From positions 4,488,501 to 4,552,500 of the forward strand of contig OZ004598.1 of the NCBI GenBank assembly GCA_963924555.1: a stretch of 64,000 nt of DNA, given 5' to 3'. The notes under the pieces are model-generated. The model was given only the letters and a program-made list of their open reading frames with translations, made no database searches and had not been told where the DNA came from. Both the position numbers and the translations under genes were made by a program. Shown here in pieces: positions 54,459-64,000 of the stretch (position 1 is the first letter of the stretch; each line of letters begins with the position of its first letter). The stretch is from Crambe crambe (lineage: Eukaryota > Porifera > Demospongiae > Poecilosclerida > Crambeidae).

Positions 54459-57400
54459 ACTGCACTCTAATCGTTTATCATACTTCTTTCGAAGAAGTTT
54501 TATCATGAAAAAATCACCTCACTTTTAAGATTTTCTTTTCTTAGGATGGTCTCTCAGAAGAGGAAGTGTTACTAAAGCAGAGACAGCTGCTCTCTGGTCT
54601 GCCAGAGTTCTGTGTCAAGGACATGGCTTCTTGGTTCAAGTTTGTGGTTGCATTTAGACCACAACTGCTGCAAGGACTTCAGGTCTGTTACAGGGAGGAA
54701 ACCTCAGAGAGGAAGGAGAGAGCAACTTTCCTCCCTTAACATAGAAACTAAACTATTGAATGAAAAAGTTGTTTTCTTCTTTAGCTGACTCCCATGGTGG
54801 ACTGTTGTGTGGGTCTCCTGGAGCGTCCAGACCTCCTTCCTAACCCTCTGGCTCAAAGTCGCATAGTCTCCACTTTGCTTGTCTTTGTAGATAGCGATAA
54901 GAGAGGTCAAAGTACACAGTAAGTGAGGGATGTTGAGGTTGTGAACGAAATTTTATTCCTTGTTTGTTTTATTTCTCAGGAGACTGCTAGGGGCTGACAC
55001 TTGGGGGTGAGTCATGTCCAATTTCTTTGATTTGATGCTGACCTCTTTCTCTCCTCTCCTCTAGTGGTATTCTAGGAGAATTATCGGCCATGGTCCAAGG
55101 TAACCCCTCCGTGCGCGACAACCTGGGGCCTGCTCTACTGCACACCTATACAGCTGTCACTGTGTTTGAGGGGCTGGACGTGGACAAGGAGGATTTTGAC
55201 AAATATGCTACCAGGCAGGTCTATTATCATCATCCCAAATTGCATGCGTTATCTAGTCATTTCTAACCATTATGCACTAATGAAGCCTAGTTACTCTTAC
55301 CATGTGAAAGTTTTAGTGGGATAAAAAATTTTTCATGGATGATTTTTGCATTTCAAACAAAAATTTTGCCCCACAAAAAATTCATGCTATACAGTATCAC
55401 AACGCTTGTCCTCTGACCAATGGCTACCAGGTATTAGTGTCAAATCTCCCACTTATTGATTTAGCTCTGAGCTGAAAGAGAAATGAGGTTACAATACAAT
55501 TACATAACTAGCACCTGTCACATCTGTGCAATATCTAATATGCAAAGACCAAGAAGTCGCAAGACTGCTTAATCTGGAGCCAAAAAAAAAAAGAAAAAAA
55601 AAAGACAGAGCTGAGGTCAGCCAGCCACAATGAAATTGGCCAATTATATTTGATTGGGCAGAAAGTGTTCTGTGGTGTACTACTATACCCCCTTTGCTCT
55701 GGCTTGCTGGGCACAACATTGCAACTATTGGGTGTTTAAACCTCATTAAGTTATATGATTCTGTGTCTGAATGGCGCAGTGCTTGGTTACTTTGTGGTTA
55801 CTGTATTTGCGTGCAGTTTTGGTCTTCTTTTATGGATGCTGTGTAAATTTAATCTAATAGATATGAAGTGGCGCAGTTACTTCATCGACTGTGGGCTAGA
55901 CCAGACTGCAGGAGCTCCATTCTCAGAGAGTGTGGGCAGAAAAGGTTTCAGGTGCAAATCTAGCTACCTTTTTTTTTTTTCTTTTTTTTTTTTTCAGTGC
56001 TCGGAAGTAACAGCTGCTGATACGAAACAAAAACCCCCATTTTATTAATCATCTGGTCAAATTCCTATTCAACTATGTAGTTGACAGGGTGAAAATCTTA
56101 CCCAAGAAATTTGTGTTTCTGCAGTCTTTCCTAGGAGCTGTTTTTGACACACTTTTGTACCAGCTGAACGATGCTCTCTCAAGGCTGGTCAATGTCAGGA
56201 ACTGTGAGACAGCTCAAGACAGTAAGTTCTTGTCCAAAAGTATATCCATCAATACTAGCATCATAGTCTTTGATAATCCATTCTAGGTGGGAAATGGGAG
56301 TCCTTGCCACACACAGAGAGAATGGAAAAGGAGAATTTTCTCTCTGGTGAGCAGCGTGCTTCAAAAGGGTTTATGACACAGGCCAACAAGCAGCTGGAAC
56401 TGCTGGTGGTGATGTCCGACGCTGAACCTGTGGCACGTTGCCTCTCCATACCACCCCTTGGAAGGAGAACAGCAGCTGCTGTTAGTGGTAGTAGGATTCC
56501 CTTGTGTCTCATTAAAGAGTGTTGTCATAAAAGGGTGTAAGGTTAGGTGTAAGACTACTGTTCTCACAAAAGGGTAAAGGGTGTTGTAAGACTACAGTTC
56601 TCACAAAAGGGTGTTCTCATTAAGGGGGTGTAAGGTTAATGTTCTGGTAAGACTAGAAATTTTGTACCTGCTTTATGAGATTCTCCCTATGGGTATGAGC
56701 TACTTGTTTCTCTCCCTACAGCTTCTTGGTTTCTTGAACACACTTTGTGGTCCAAAGGCTTCAAACTTAAAAGTCAAGGACATGGACAAATATGCATTCA
56801 ATCCTTCAAATATCGTCGTCCAAATTGTGTCCATCATGGTCCGAGTCTGGATCCAAAACCAGAAGAGTACTGATGGTGAGAGCTTTGCCACATCTCTGGC
56901 TAGCCACCCTGACTTCAGCCAAACCACCATGACCAAGTGCTCCTCTGTGCTCCAGAAGACAGTCATGATGGACTCAGAATTACTGGGAAACTTTGCCAGC
57001 TTCCTGGAGCAGGTAAATTATATTCAGGGCCTAGGGGATATGTGGGAGGTAAAGGGTGTCCAGCCTAGAATTGGAGAGGGGATCTGTTTTTGAATAAATG
57101 GCAAATGACATTATATTTAAGAGATCTAAATAATACTCACCCTTAGATTAGCATGTGGTGATTACAATGTTTCTAGTGATGTACTAAAGTAGTTGGTGTA
57201 CATACTAAAGTGTGCATTATTTAGACCTCTAAAATATGGTTTGACCATTGGAAGTGTTGAAGCTAGAATAAGAATTCAGGAATTGTGGTATTTCAACAAC
57301 AGCAGAAAACCTGTGATTGGCTGTCACAATGATTGTGTGCGTACATCGTGTTTGTGAAATCCCAAACAAGAGGGCAAGTGTACTCTAATATTGGTAGTGG

Positions 57401-58894
57401 AAGAGCCATTCAGTCTTGCTGAAAATATGAAGTGTTAGATGACTGAATAAGCTACCAGTGATAAATTGATTTCATTTTGAAGCCAATTCCATTGATGTTT
57501 GAATGATCCAACAACCTGTTTACTGTCTTTAAAGTGTGGTTACAGGTGTGAGCATTAGAGGAAATCAGTTGTGTGATCTTGCTGAAGTCAGCTTGTACAG
57601 GTGTGAACAATAGAGTTAGTTGTGTGACCTTGAAAGTACAAAGACAGATCCTGGTATAACCAGTTGGTGGTTTTTTTTGTTTCTCCCCGATGACCATAAT
57701 TAGTAAGATTTATGTTCCAATGTCATATAAGGTCAACAAGATGCAAATTGAAGATTCTTCTGCATCTGCCATCCAATCACCAAAGAGTGATGGGGAAGAT
57801 TCCAGCGGTGCCGATTGGCAAAAGGTGGCTGACTCCTCACTGGTGGTTGAAGATGAACTTAAAGACATCTACGTAGCTGCTCTGGAGGAGAGCAAGTTTG
57901 ACAGTGCAGAATTAGCAGAGGTCCACACCTTGATAGAGAAAGCTCAAGTGACCCTTGACCCCAGGTCCCCCATGGTCAGTGCAGTCCTCAGGGACATGAA
58001 GCAACTCCAGGAGTCGAACCTCGTCCATCCTGACTCTGCAATTTTTGTTCGACAAGTGAGGAAATTTTTTCATTAAACCCCCTCCCTGTTGACTTTACCT
58101 GTCTTCATTGCTGACGACCCTTTACCCACTTATTCACTTTCAAGATTCTATGATACCCACTACTCCTTGTCTACATTATGTCTAGGACGAGGACCATCTG
58201 GATTTGGTCCGTGTAATGATAACAGGACCTACAGGAACTCCATACAGTAGGGGATGTTTTGTATTTGACATCAATTACCCTGCCTCTTTCCCCAACAACC
58301 CTCCCCTTGTCATCATGATCACCACAGGTGGTGGTACTGTCAGGTATGTAGTTAAATAGTGGTAGGTGTTCTATATCTAGAGGAATGCAAGCTGTATTAC
58401 ATGTATGGTACTGTCAGATCATAGGGGTAGATATTCTGTACCTTAATGTGGATCCTTGTGTTGGAACACTAGGGGTACGTATTCTCTTAATATGTATTCT
58501 TGGGTGGGTGATAAGAACACTATAGGGATGGGTATTAATGTGGGTCCTTGGGTGGGGGTAGGTGTTCTCTTAATATGTATTCTTGGGTGGGTGATAGGAG
58601 GTAGGTATTCTATACTTTAATGGGAGTCCTTGGGTGGGTGATTCTGGAAGCTACACAGACTTGTTATCACAGGTTTAATCCCAACCTGTATGCGGATGGA
58701 AAGGTGTGTCTGAGTCTCCTGGGGACATGGCATGGAGGTGACGCCACAGAAAAGTGGGACCCCGCCCACTCCAATCTGCAGCAGGTTCTGCTGTCCATTC
58801 AGGGCATGATATTGATCCCAGACCCCATGTTCAATGAACCCGGTTATGAGGCCATCAAGGGAACTGAGGAAGGAGATGTGAGGTTTTTTTTGTT

Positions 58895-58925
<31 letters not shown>

Positions 58926-59448
58926 GAATGAGTTTAACTGAGAGTGAGGGGTACAGTGTGTACCATATAAAGATTATAATATATATCAACATCATGGGAA
59001 TGAGAGTGAAAGAGGAAGGGGACAGTTTTGAGACCGGAGGTACATATCAGTATGCCTTATTAAAATGTGAACATCATGTCATGTGATCTTGTGCAGGCAC
59101 GGAGCAGGGAGTATAATGCAGACATTCAGGTGTACACCATTCGCTACTCCATGGTGGAACAACTCAGAAATCCCCCACAAGGTTGTAGTCATAATCATTA
59201 CAATCATAGTAACTGCAATGTTGAATCACTCCAAAATTTCTCACCCAACTCACTTGTTTACAATGATTCTTTCTTACCATCATCTCTGCACAGGTTTCAA
59301 AGACGCTATTCAAGTCCACTTCACAGTTCAACGAGAGGCCATTTTGAAGCAGTGTTCCCAGTGGCTAAAGGATGCCATTTCCCCTCAGCACGAACAGAAG
59401 CTGCGCAAGGCCATTGATGAACTCAGAGCAGAGCTGGATAAAATCTAG
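48342..59448 (+). CDS. UBE4B-like E4 core fused to a BIRC6-type ubiquitin-conjugating (E2) domain
   Basis: A gene of about 25 exons starting [20 protein letters not shown]. The N-terminal third (48.3-53 kb) is poorly conserved. From 53.3 kb it follows UBE4[95 protein letters not shown] and [13 protein letters not shown], the Ufd2/E4 core. UBE4B would next have a U-box. Here FLEQ (57012) splices in phase to [13 protein letters not shown] (about 57731), an acidic linker, then a UBC domain: [40 protein letters not shown] (catalytic Cys 58707-58709), [13 protein letters not shown], ending [14 protein letters not shown]. That E2 resembles BIRC6/Apollon, including the segment just before it. No BIR domain and no U-box are visible. 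The E4 part would hold substrate chains and the E2 supply ubiquitin in cis. Alternative: two adjacent genes split at 57.0-57.7 kb. Confidence 0.8.
49531..49593. repeat. (CT)n microsatellite at an E4-E2 gene acceptor
   Basis: About 31 CT units ending directly in the ctcag acceptor of the exon [13 protein letters not shown]. Confidence 0.95.
51685..51735. repeat. (GA)n microsatellite
   Basis: About 25 GA units in an E4-E2 gene intron, not next to a recognised exon. Confidence 0.95.
52378..52441. repeat. (CT)n microsatellite at an E4-E2 gene acceptor
   Basis: About 32 CT units followed by acacacacag, the acceptor of exon [20 protein letters not shown]. Confidence 0.95.
52617..53035. repeat. 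Degenerate minisatellite, GTCACATTAGAGTGAT units
   Basis: Irregular copies of TCACATTAGAGTGATTTCAC at 52617-52690 and again at 52940-53035 within one intron, separated by unique DNA. Confidence 0.7.
53585..53735. repeat. Pyrimidine-rich (CCCTCCTT)n tract at an acceptor
   Basis: About 150 bp of C/T with TCCCTCC units, just upstream of the exon [11 protein letters not shown] (acceptor aacag near 53750). Proline/Ser frames over it are artefacts. Confidence 0.85.
54415..54455. repeat. (GA)n microsatellite starting inside a splice donor
   Basis: The exon ends CATCAG and the intron begins gtgagagagaga, so the donor's first bases run into the repeat. Confidence 0.9.
55312..55397. repeat. AAATTTTGTGGG-type AT-rich element
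   Basis: AAAAATTTTTCATGGATG and the inverse TTTTGCCCCACAAAAAATTC, ending CATGCTATACAGTA. A member of the family at 29567, 45369 and 61830. Confidence 0.5.
57119..57236. mobile_element. MITE-like element with AGAGRTCTAAATAAT ends
   Basis: Begins AGAGATCTAAATAATACTCA and ends GTGCATTATTTAGACCTCT, an inverted pair about 118 bp apart, inside the intron at the E4/E2 junction. The same ends occur at 8338-8570. Confidence 0.65.
58900..58926. repeat. Poly-T then poly-G run
   Basis: T10 followed by about 22 G just inside an intron of the UBC-encoding part (donor GGAGAT|gtgagg). Confidence 0.9.
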
Positions 59449-59520
59449 CTTCATTTCTCAATACATTTTTTTTTGTTTTCTATATTCAGTGATTGTTTAA
59501 TTTTTATGAATACTGCTCAG

Positions 59521-62500
59521 TCAAGTTCCTTTACTTCTGGATGCTTTGAATTTGGAGACCTTTTTTGGTTTTTCCTGGAATGAATGAACCCTGGTTAGCG
59601 GTAGGTAGACTAATGTAGGGTGGCTGTGTGTGAACTCAATAGTGGGGTATTTTATGTTTGGTTGGAGTTCATTATTATGAACTTGTTGGATGTACATGTG
59701 AACTCACTAATGGGGTGTGTTGGGTTCATATGAACTGTCAATGGGTTGGATGTACACATGAACTCACTAATGGGGTATGTTGGACTTGCTAATAGGTTGG
59801 ATGTACATATGAACTCACTAATGGGGTATGTTGAATGGGCTAATTGGTGGGCACTGTATGATGTATGTGAACTCACAAATGCAGAAGTGGTCATAGGAGT
59901 TGTATGTTCAATGACTTGTCCAGAAAATGGCTATAATGATTGTATATAATTTATATATTCTCAAAGATGAACCATGACTTACCAATGGAGGTCTCTTAGA
60001 GGTGACTTTCACATGACTTTCCTCTTTCTCACCAGTCGATGGTTGTTCCTGATAGTTCACCAATTGAGGGTCCCATCTCACACCTTTGACACCCCTCTCA
60101 ACCCCTGCTCCACTGTCAACACCCACCCTGGTGTCACTCCCCTCTTTATCAGCCCTCTCCTCTTCCTTGGCAGGATGATAAAACTTGTGAAAGATGTCAG
60201 CAGGGCTGGAGAAGAGAGGTGGTTCCTTCTCTTCATCCTTACCTTCTGACCTTTCACTTTCCTACAGTGTGCAAGTCAACAGTTATGATACAGAGGCATC
60301 CCATGATAATATATTTACTCCCCAATTACCTTAAAAGTTTGAGGGTACCAATTTTAGATGTTTGCAGTGAAGTAAGGACTCTTACCTCCATGTCAGGTGA
60401 CCTTTCCCTTGCACCTGTACCAATCAAGCTGCAGTGTTTCACCACTATTCTCAATGGACCACCATCATCACTCGCTCTAGCCGCACTCTCTGAAATCTGA
60501 AATTTCTTCTCCAACTTGATATCGCTTGCCTTGTTCTTCCTTTCATCTTCTTTATCTTCCTCCTCCTCTTCTTCATCTTCCCACCATCTTCTCCCACTCC
60601 CTTCTTCCATCTCCTCCCTCCCTGGCCTCCACCCACTCTCTCCCTCCTCCTCTTCCTCCCTCCACCCCCGTTTCTCCCTCTCTTCTTCTTCTCTCTGCTT
60701 CTCTTCAGCAAGATAAACCTCCTCCTTTCTCTCCAACTCATCCAGTCTCTGCCATAACTCTTTATCTGTGATCTCTTGCTGATCAGCAAAGGCTATTTTA
60801 TAGCAAAAGATATGGCCATTATGCAGGGTCTTCCCCAAGGGCAAGACCATGATCACCATAAAAGGAGAGAAGCTACCCACTGCTTAATTACACTGACTCC
60901 ATCAGGGGGAAGAGCCCACTATGCTTCAAAATGCCTGGGGAGAACCCTGTCATTCCCTCACATACTTACACACATAACACACCAGGCTTATCAGCAGGAG
61001 CAGCTCTCTCATGTGGGGGGTCTTTAGGAGATTTGGGGAAAGCCGCCCGGGGAGGAGGCACTTTTCCGTGTTTGGGGTTTCTAGCCTTCCAAACTGAAAA
61101 AATAATGGTTCAAACAAGACACATTATTACACAAAGAAGTATCATGTTTCAGTTTTTGCATTGAGGGTTCCATCCCACCATTCATACCTACCTCTTTTCC
61201 CTTGGTTTCCTGTAATGTAAGAGGAATCCTCCTTACCACCACACTCCTCTTTAATCTCCACCGCTTTCTCATGTTCCTATAAGTGATCAAACACCTCATT
61301 ATCCCCAAGCACAGGGTAAGTCTAAACCGCTACAAGCTCCTTCCCTCGCCCTTACTTACCTGAAACCATGGCAACCATACAAAGGTGATTATAATACCTG
61401 CTTATTGCATAACATCTGCCAAAGCCTCAAAAATTTAATCAAACAGAAAAGTCATTTTAGTTAATTAATAGTGCTATAAAGGAGTTTTATAGTTCTATAA
61501 ACCACACCCCTATAAACCACACCCCTATAAACAACGCCCCTACATAACAATTGACTATTAAAGGAACTGTTTGGCCTTTCAGTGAGAAGTAGACTAATTT
61601 TTGTATACAAGGGTATGGTTTATGAAAGTCATGTTACTTTAACTGCATACCAATTTAGAAGCAACTGGGTGGCTAAAAATCCATTCTCAGGTCAATAATC
61701 AGAGTTGATTTGATTACAATCAAAGAGAAATGTCTATTAACGATGATGACTAAAGGTATTTCAATCCAGGGGGTTGACTAGCACAGGATAGCGAACCAAC
61801 ACTCATGAGTTAGTATATGAAATAATTTTGGTCAGCAAATGGACAATTTTTGTGGTTTTGAAAAAAATACACAAAAACATGCTCTGCACTTCACAAAAAT
61901 TTTACCCCACAAAATTTCACACTACACAGGTGGTTGGAAATGAGCAGCTGCCATAATCATTGCTACACGTACATGCTGTGTTGTCCTGATCTCCTCAGTA
62001 AAGGCCAGCCTTGCTTCCCACTCCTCCAGCTGCTTCCTCTCCTCTCCCAACATTTTGTTCACATCTACAAGACGAAGAATTTATGATACAAAATGGCTAC
62101 ACCAGACCACAAACACACAGTGTATTCTTCGTCCTATCATCTCCATGGCCTGCTTCACCGTTCTTTTAGCAAACCAGTTGTCGCCTAGCAACACCATCAC
62201 TTCATTTGTGTGGTAGATCTGACCAGGCATGAACCCGAATCCCCCAAAAGGAACCTTTTCAAATAGAAGGTACACAAAACGTACCATGTATTCTCTGGGC
62301 ATGCCAGGCTATTTAGCTAACCATGACATCATGTGTAAGCTGCTCAGGCAGTGTTGCCAGTCTTGCTTGCAAGGCTTCATAATCACCTTTGAACCTTTGC
62401 CTGCATAATGTTAGTGAACTTCCAATAATGGCTACTTCCTTAGATTCTTACCATTTCTTTATATGCTCTCTGCCTAAATTCAGTGCCTGCGAATTTGTGG

Positions 62501-62579
62501 CGAAACTTTGAATATATTCAGCTCTTTTATTTACTACAAAATACCTTAGTATGCTCTTCCTGTAGTCTGGTATAACCAT
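59521..62579 (-). CDS. URI1: Unconventional prefoldin RPB5 interactor (URI1)
   Basis: Prefoldin-like scaffold of the R2TP/prefoldin-like complex that binds RPB5 and helps assemble RNA polymerases. Exon 1 starts MVIPDYRKSILRYFVVNKRA. Next are YEALQARLATLPEQLTHDVM and the family hallmark VPFGGFGFMPGQIYHTNEV then VLLGDNWFAKRTVKQAME. Coiled segments follow (EERKQLEEWEARLAFTEE, then DKELWQRLDELERKEE), then a long Glu/Arg-rich low-complexity region (60.5-60.7 kb), and SSPADIFHKFYHPAKEE. I place the last exon at 59574-59521: the donor CCATTG|GTAAGT near 59985 joins an acceptor cattccag to EKPKKVSKFKASRSKGT and stop, matching the short basic C-terminus of this family. Read-through gives a hydrophobic, unrelated tail. 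It ends tail to tail with the E4-E2 gene, 72 bp apart. Its last intron contains a minisatellite. Confidence 0.92.
59680..59890. repeat. Minisatellite of about 40-60 bp units
   Basis: Repeated GGTTGGATGTACATGTGAAC and ACTCACTAATGGGGTATGTT blocks in the last URI1 intron. The reading frames on both strands here are artefacts. Confidence 0.85.
61496..61545. repeat. 15-bp tandem repeat (ATAAACCACACCCCT)
   Basis: Three copies in a URI1 intron, the last with two changes. Confidence 0.85.
61830..61930. repeat. AAATTTTGTGGG-type AT-rich element
   Basis: ATTTTTGTGGTTTTGAAAAA and the inverse CACAAAAATTTTACCCCAC, ending AATTTCACACTACACAGG. Same family as 45369, in a URI1 intron. Confidence 0.5.
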
Positions 62580-62677
62580 GTTGCAGAGACATCAAGTTAA
62601 GTGGTGCGCATTATTTAGATTCCTACCCACGTGGGTAGAGTCTCTTCTTCTTCAGTGCATGCAGTACAGCTTCCGAA
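62580..62677. promoter_or_regulatory. 98-bp divergent promoter, URI1 and MRPL3
   Basis: Contains a perfect 16-bp palindrome CTACCCACGTGGGTAG at 62623-62638 with a central CACGTG E-box. On its left is GTGCGCATTATTTAGATTC, one end of the MITE-like family seen at 57119. No TATA box. Confidence 0.55.
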
Positions 62678-64000
62678 ATGGCGCTCTTGAGGACATTAGC
62701 TCGAACTATGATAGAACCAAGTTCCCTGAAGAGTCTAGAGACTTTACTAAAGGCGTCAGTACCCTGGAGTCGTGGCCAGAGGACTGTCTACTCCTCAACC
62801 AGCACCGCCACAGACCCAAGTGGTCGCCATCATGACGTAGCAACTGAAGTGGTAGACTCTGAAGCAGTTTCACCACCACTGGTGGATGGTCAGGACCCAG
62901 GAATGGTAGTTTTGAAAAAGAAAGAATGGACAAACCTTTCTCGACGAACAGGCATTTTGGCTATCAAGCTTGGAATGACACAGCTGTGGGAAAAGAATGG
63001 AGTCTCCGTAGCAACTACAGTTTTGCAGGTAGTTCCATCAATCATTGAAATTCAATCTTGTTTTACTTGATTATTTCAGGTTATTGATAATCAAGTGGTT
63101 GCTATGAGAACGAAGGACAAAGAGGGGTACTATGCCATCCAAGTTGGAGCCATAAACCATCCCAAGCCAAAAAATGTGAGTTGGGAGAGAGTGAGGTAAT
63201 TTGCATATTGCTGCCTCAATCTAAGAAAAAACATCAGAGATAAGTGTGGTGCCCCACCCTACTGGAGTGGTCATTTATCAATAACGTGTGTGTCCATGTG
63301 CATCCAATGCTCGCTTTTATCATGTGTGTACTTCCAGTCCAGTATAGATTAATGCTCGGCAAAGAGCATCTTGGTCACACCTAGCCCGCAGCAGTACTGT
63401 CTTTTCTTATCTAATTAGACACCCAGTGTGTCTATGAAGCTTTTTATCCAATCAAGACAATGCTTACTTTGTGTGCATGTGACACAAACAGAATTATTAT
63501 GTATTTTGTCCATTACTACCAACGTCTGTCCAAATGCCATTCTTTTAAATTCTGAATGAGAAGTTGGCAGAAGTGCTATCTGTCATATGGACTGAAAGGA
63601 TCCACTTTTGTGACTGGCATATCGTATCAGGACTTTATTGTTGTGGCGCTTTTATAGTCACATGATTTGTTATAGCTGCGTCCAAAGTCTGTTATGAAGG
63701 TATGGAGAGTAAATTTGTGCTGGCAATAGCTTGGGCCCAACTATTAATGTCTACTTAGGGCAATCCATACTCCTATAATCTGAATAAAGCTGCAGTATGT
63801 GGTTGGCACTTCATGGGCTTAGTACCTTGTTTGCTATGCCTTTCAGATGTTGAAGCCGGTATTGGGACAATTTGAGAAAGCTGGAGTCCCTCCAAAACGT
63901 AAACTGATGGAATTTAGAGTCACTGAAGATGCCTTGCTGCCCGTAGGCTTGGAACTCTCAGCTGCACACTTTGTCCCCGGTCAGCTTGTGGATGTATGTT
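62678..64000 (+). CDS. MRPL3: Mitochondrial ribosomal protein uL3m (partial, runs off the window)
   Basis: Large-subunit protein of the mitoribosome. Exon 1 starts [20 protein letters not shown], basic and without acids at first, a likely matrix-targeting sequence, and ends in the L3 core start [20 protein letters not shown]. Exon 2 (from 63079) reads [20 protein letters not shown]. Exon 3 (from about 63847) reads [20 protein letters not shown] to [13 protein letters not shown] at the window edge. These match MRPL3 in order and spacing. The glycine-rich L3 signature that follows lies outside the window. Confidence 0.9.

Noticed and set aside
48342-59448. Full BIRC6/Apollon gene
   Set aside because: The UBC at the C-terminus resembles BIRC6, but no BIR domain is seen, the gene starts 75 bp from LYRM4, and the middle matches the UBE4B/Ufd2 core.
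59680-59890. CRISPR-like array
   Set aside because: Repeat units are irregular, contiguous and without unique spacers; the genome is eukaryotic.
59652-59949. Repetitive protein frames on both strands
   Set aside because: Produced by the minisatellite in the last URI1 intron.

Overview
The window reads as a piece of a compact, intron-rich metazoan nuclear genome, AT-rich in its non-coding parts. It is most likely from a sponge (demosponge; Amphimedon-like is my best guess, not proven). Supporting signs are many short introns with clear GT/AG borders, animal-only families (a ROR/MuSK-type receptor kinase with frizzled and kringle domains, borealin-like, PTP1B-like, URI1), a lone intronless histone H4 gene, two intronless secreted alpha-carbonic anhydrases, numerous MITE-like inverted repeats and long (CT)n tracts. 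Gene spans below include introns; exon chains were joined by hand from splice consensus, reading phase and known family order.

Layout. 0.8-8.8 kb: a PLP-dependent Cys/Met-metabolism enzyme (-) head to head with prolidase PEPD (+). 8.8-12 kb: the rRNA-processing nuclease NOB1 (-), tail to tail with PEPD. 12.7-16.9 kb: a four-TM MARVEL protein (+), then a flavin monooxygenase (+). 18.6-19.6 kb: an orphan Cys-rich type I membrane protein (-). 19.6-23 kb is gene-poor and repeat-rich. 23-29.3 kb: two carbonic anhydrase genes (-) flanking a borealin-like gene (+). 29.7-40.1 kb: D-lactate dehydrogenase LDHD (-) head to head with a tail-anchored PTP1B-like phosphatase (+). 40.4 kb: histone H4. 41.3-47.6 kb: receptor tyrosine kinase (-). 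47.8-59.4 kb: LYRM4 (-) head to head with a large ubiquitin-pathway gene (+). 59.5-64 kb: URI1 (-), head to head with the start of mitochondrial ribosomal protein MRPL3 (+).

The most unusual item is the gene at 48.3-59.4 kb. It encodes a UBE4B-like Ufd2/E4 core, but where the family carries its C-terminal U-box it appears to continue into a BIRC6/Apollon-type E2 (UBC) domain with its catalytic cysteine: an apparent E4-E2 fusion. The second is the receptor kinase, whose ectodomain appears to hold a duplicated frizzled-kringle module (Ig, FN3-like, Ig, FZ, KR, FZ, KR, TM, kinase).

Most genes look like independent housekeeping or signalling genes, not a pathway cluster. A shared feature is the use of short divergent promoters (75-260 bp between start codons), several holding NRF-1-like GCGCATGCGC palindromes. 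Repeats have shaped the locus: one MITE sits beside an intact copy of its own empty target site, and several CT or GA microsatellites abut splice sites.
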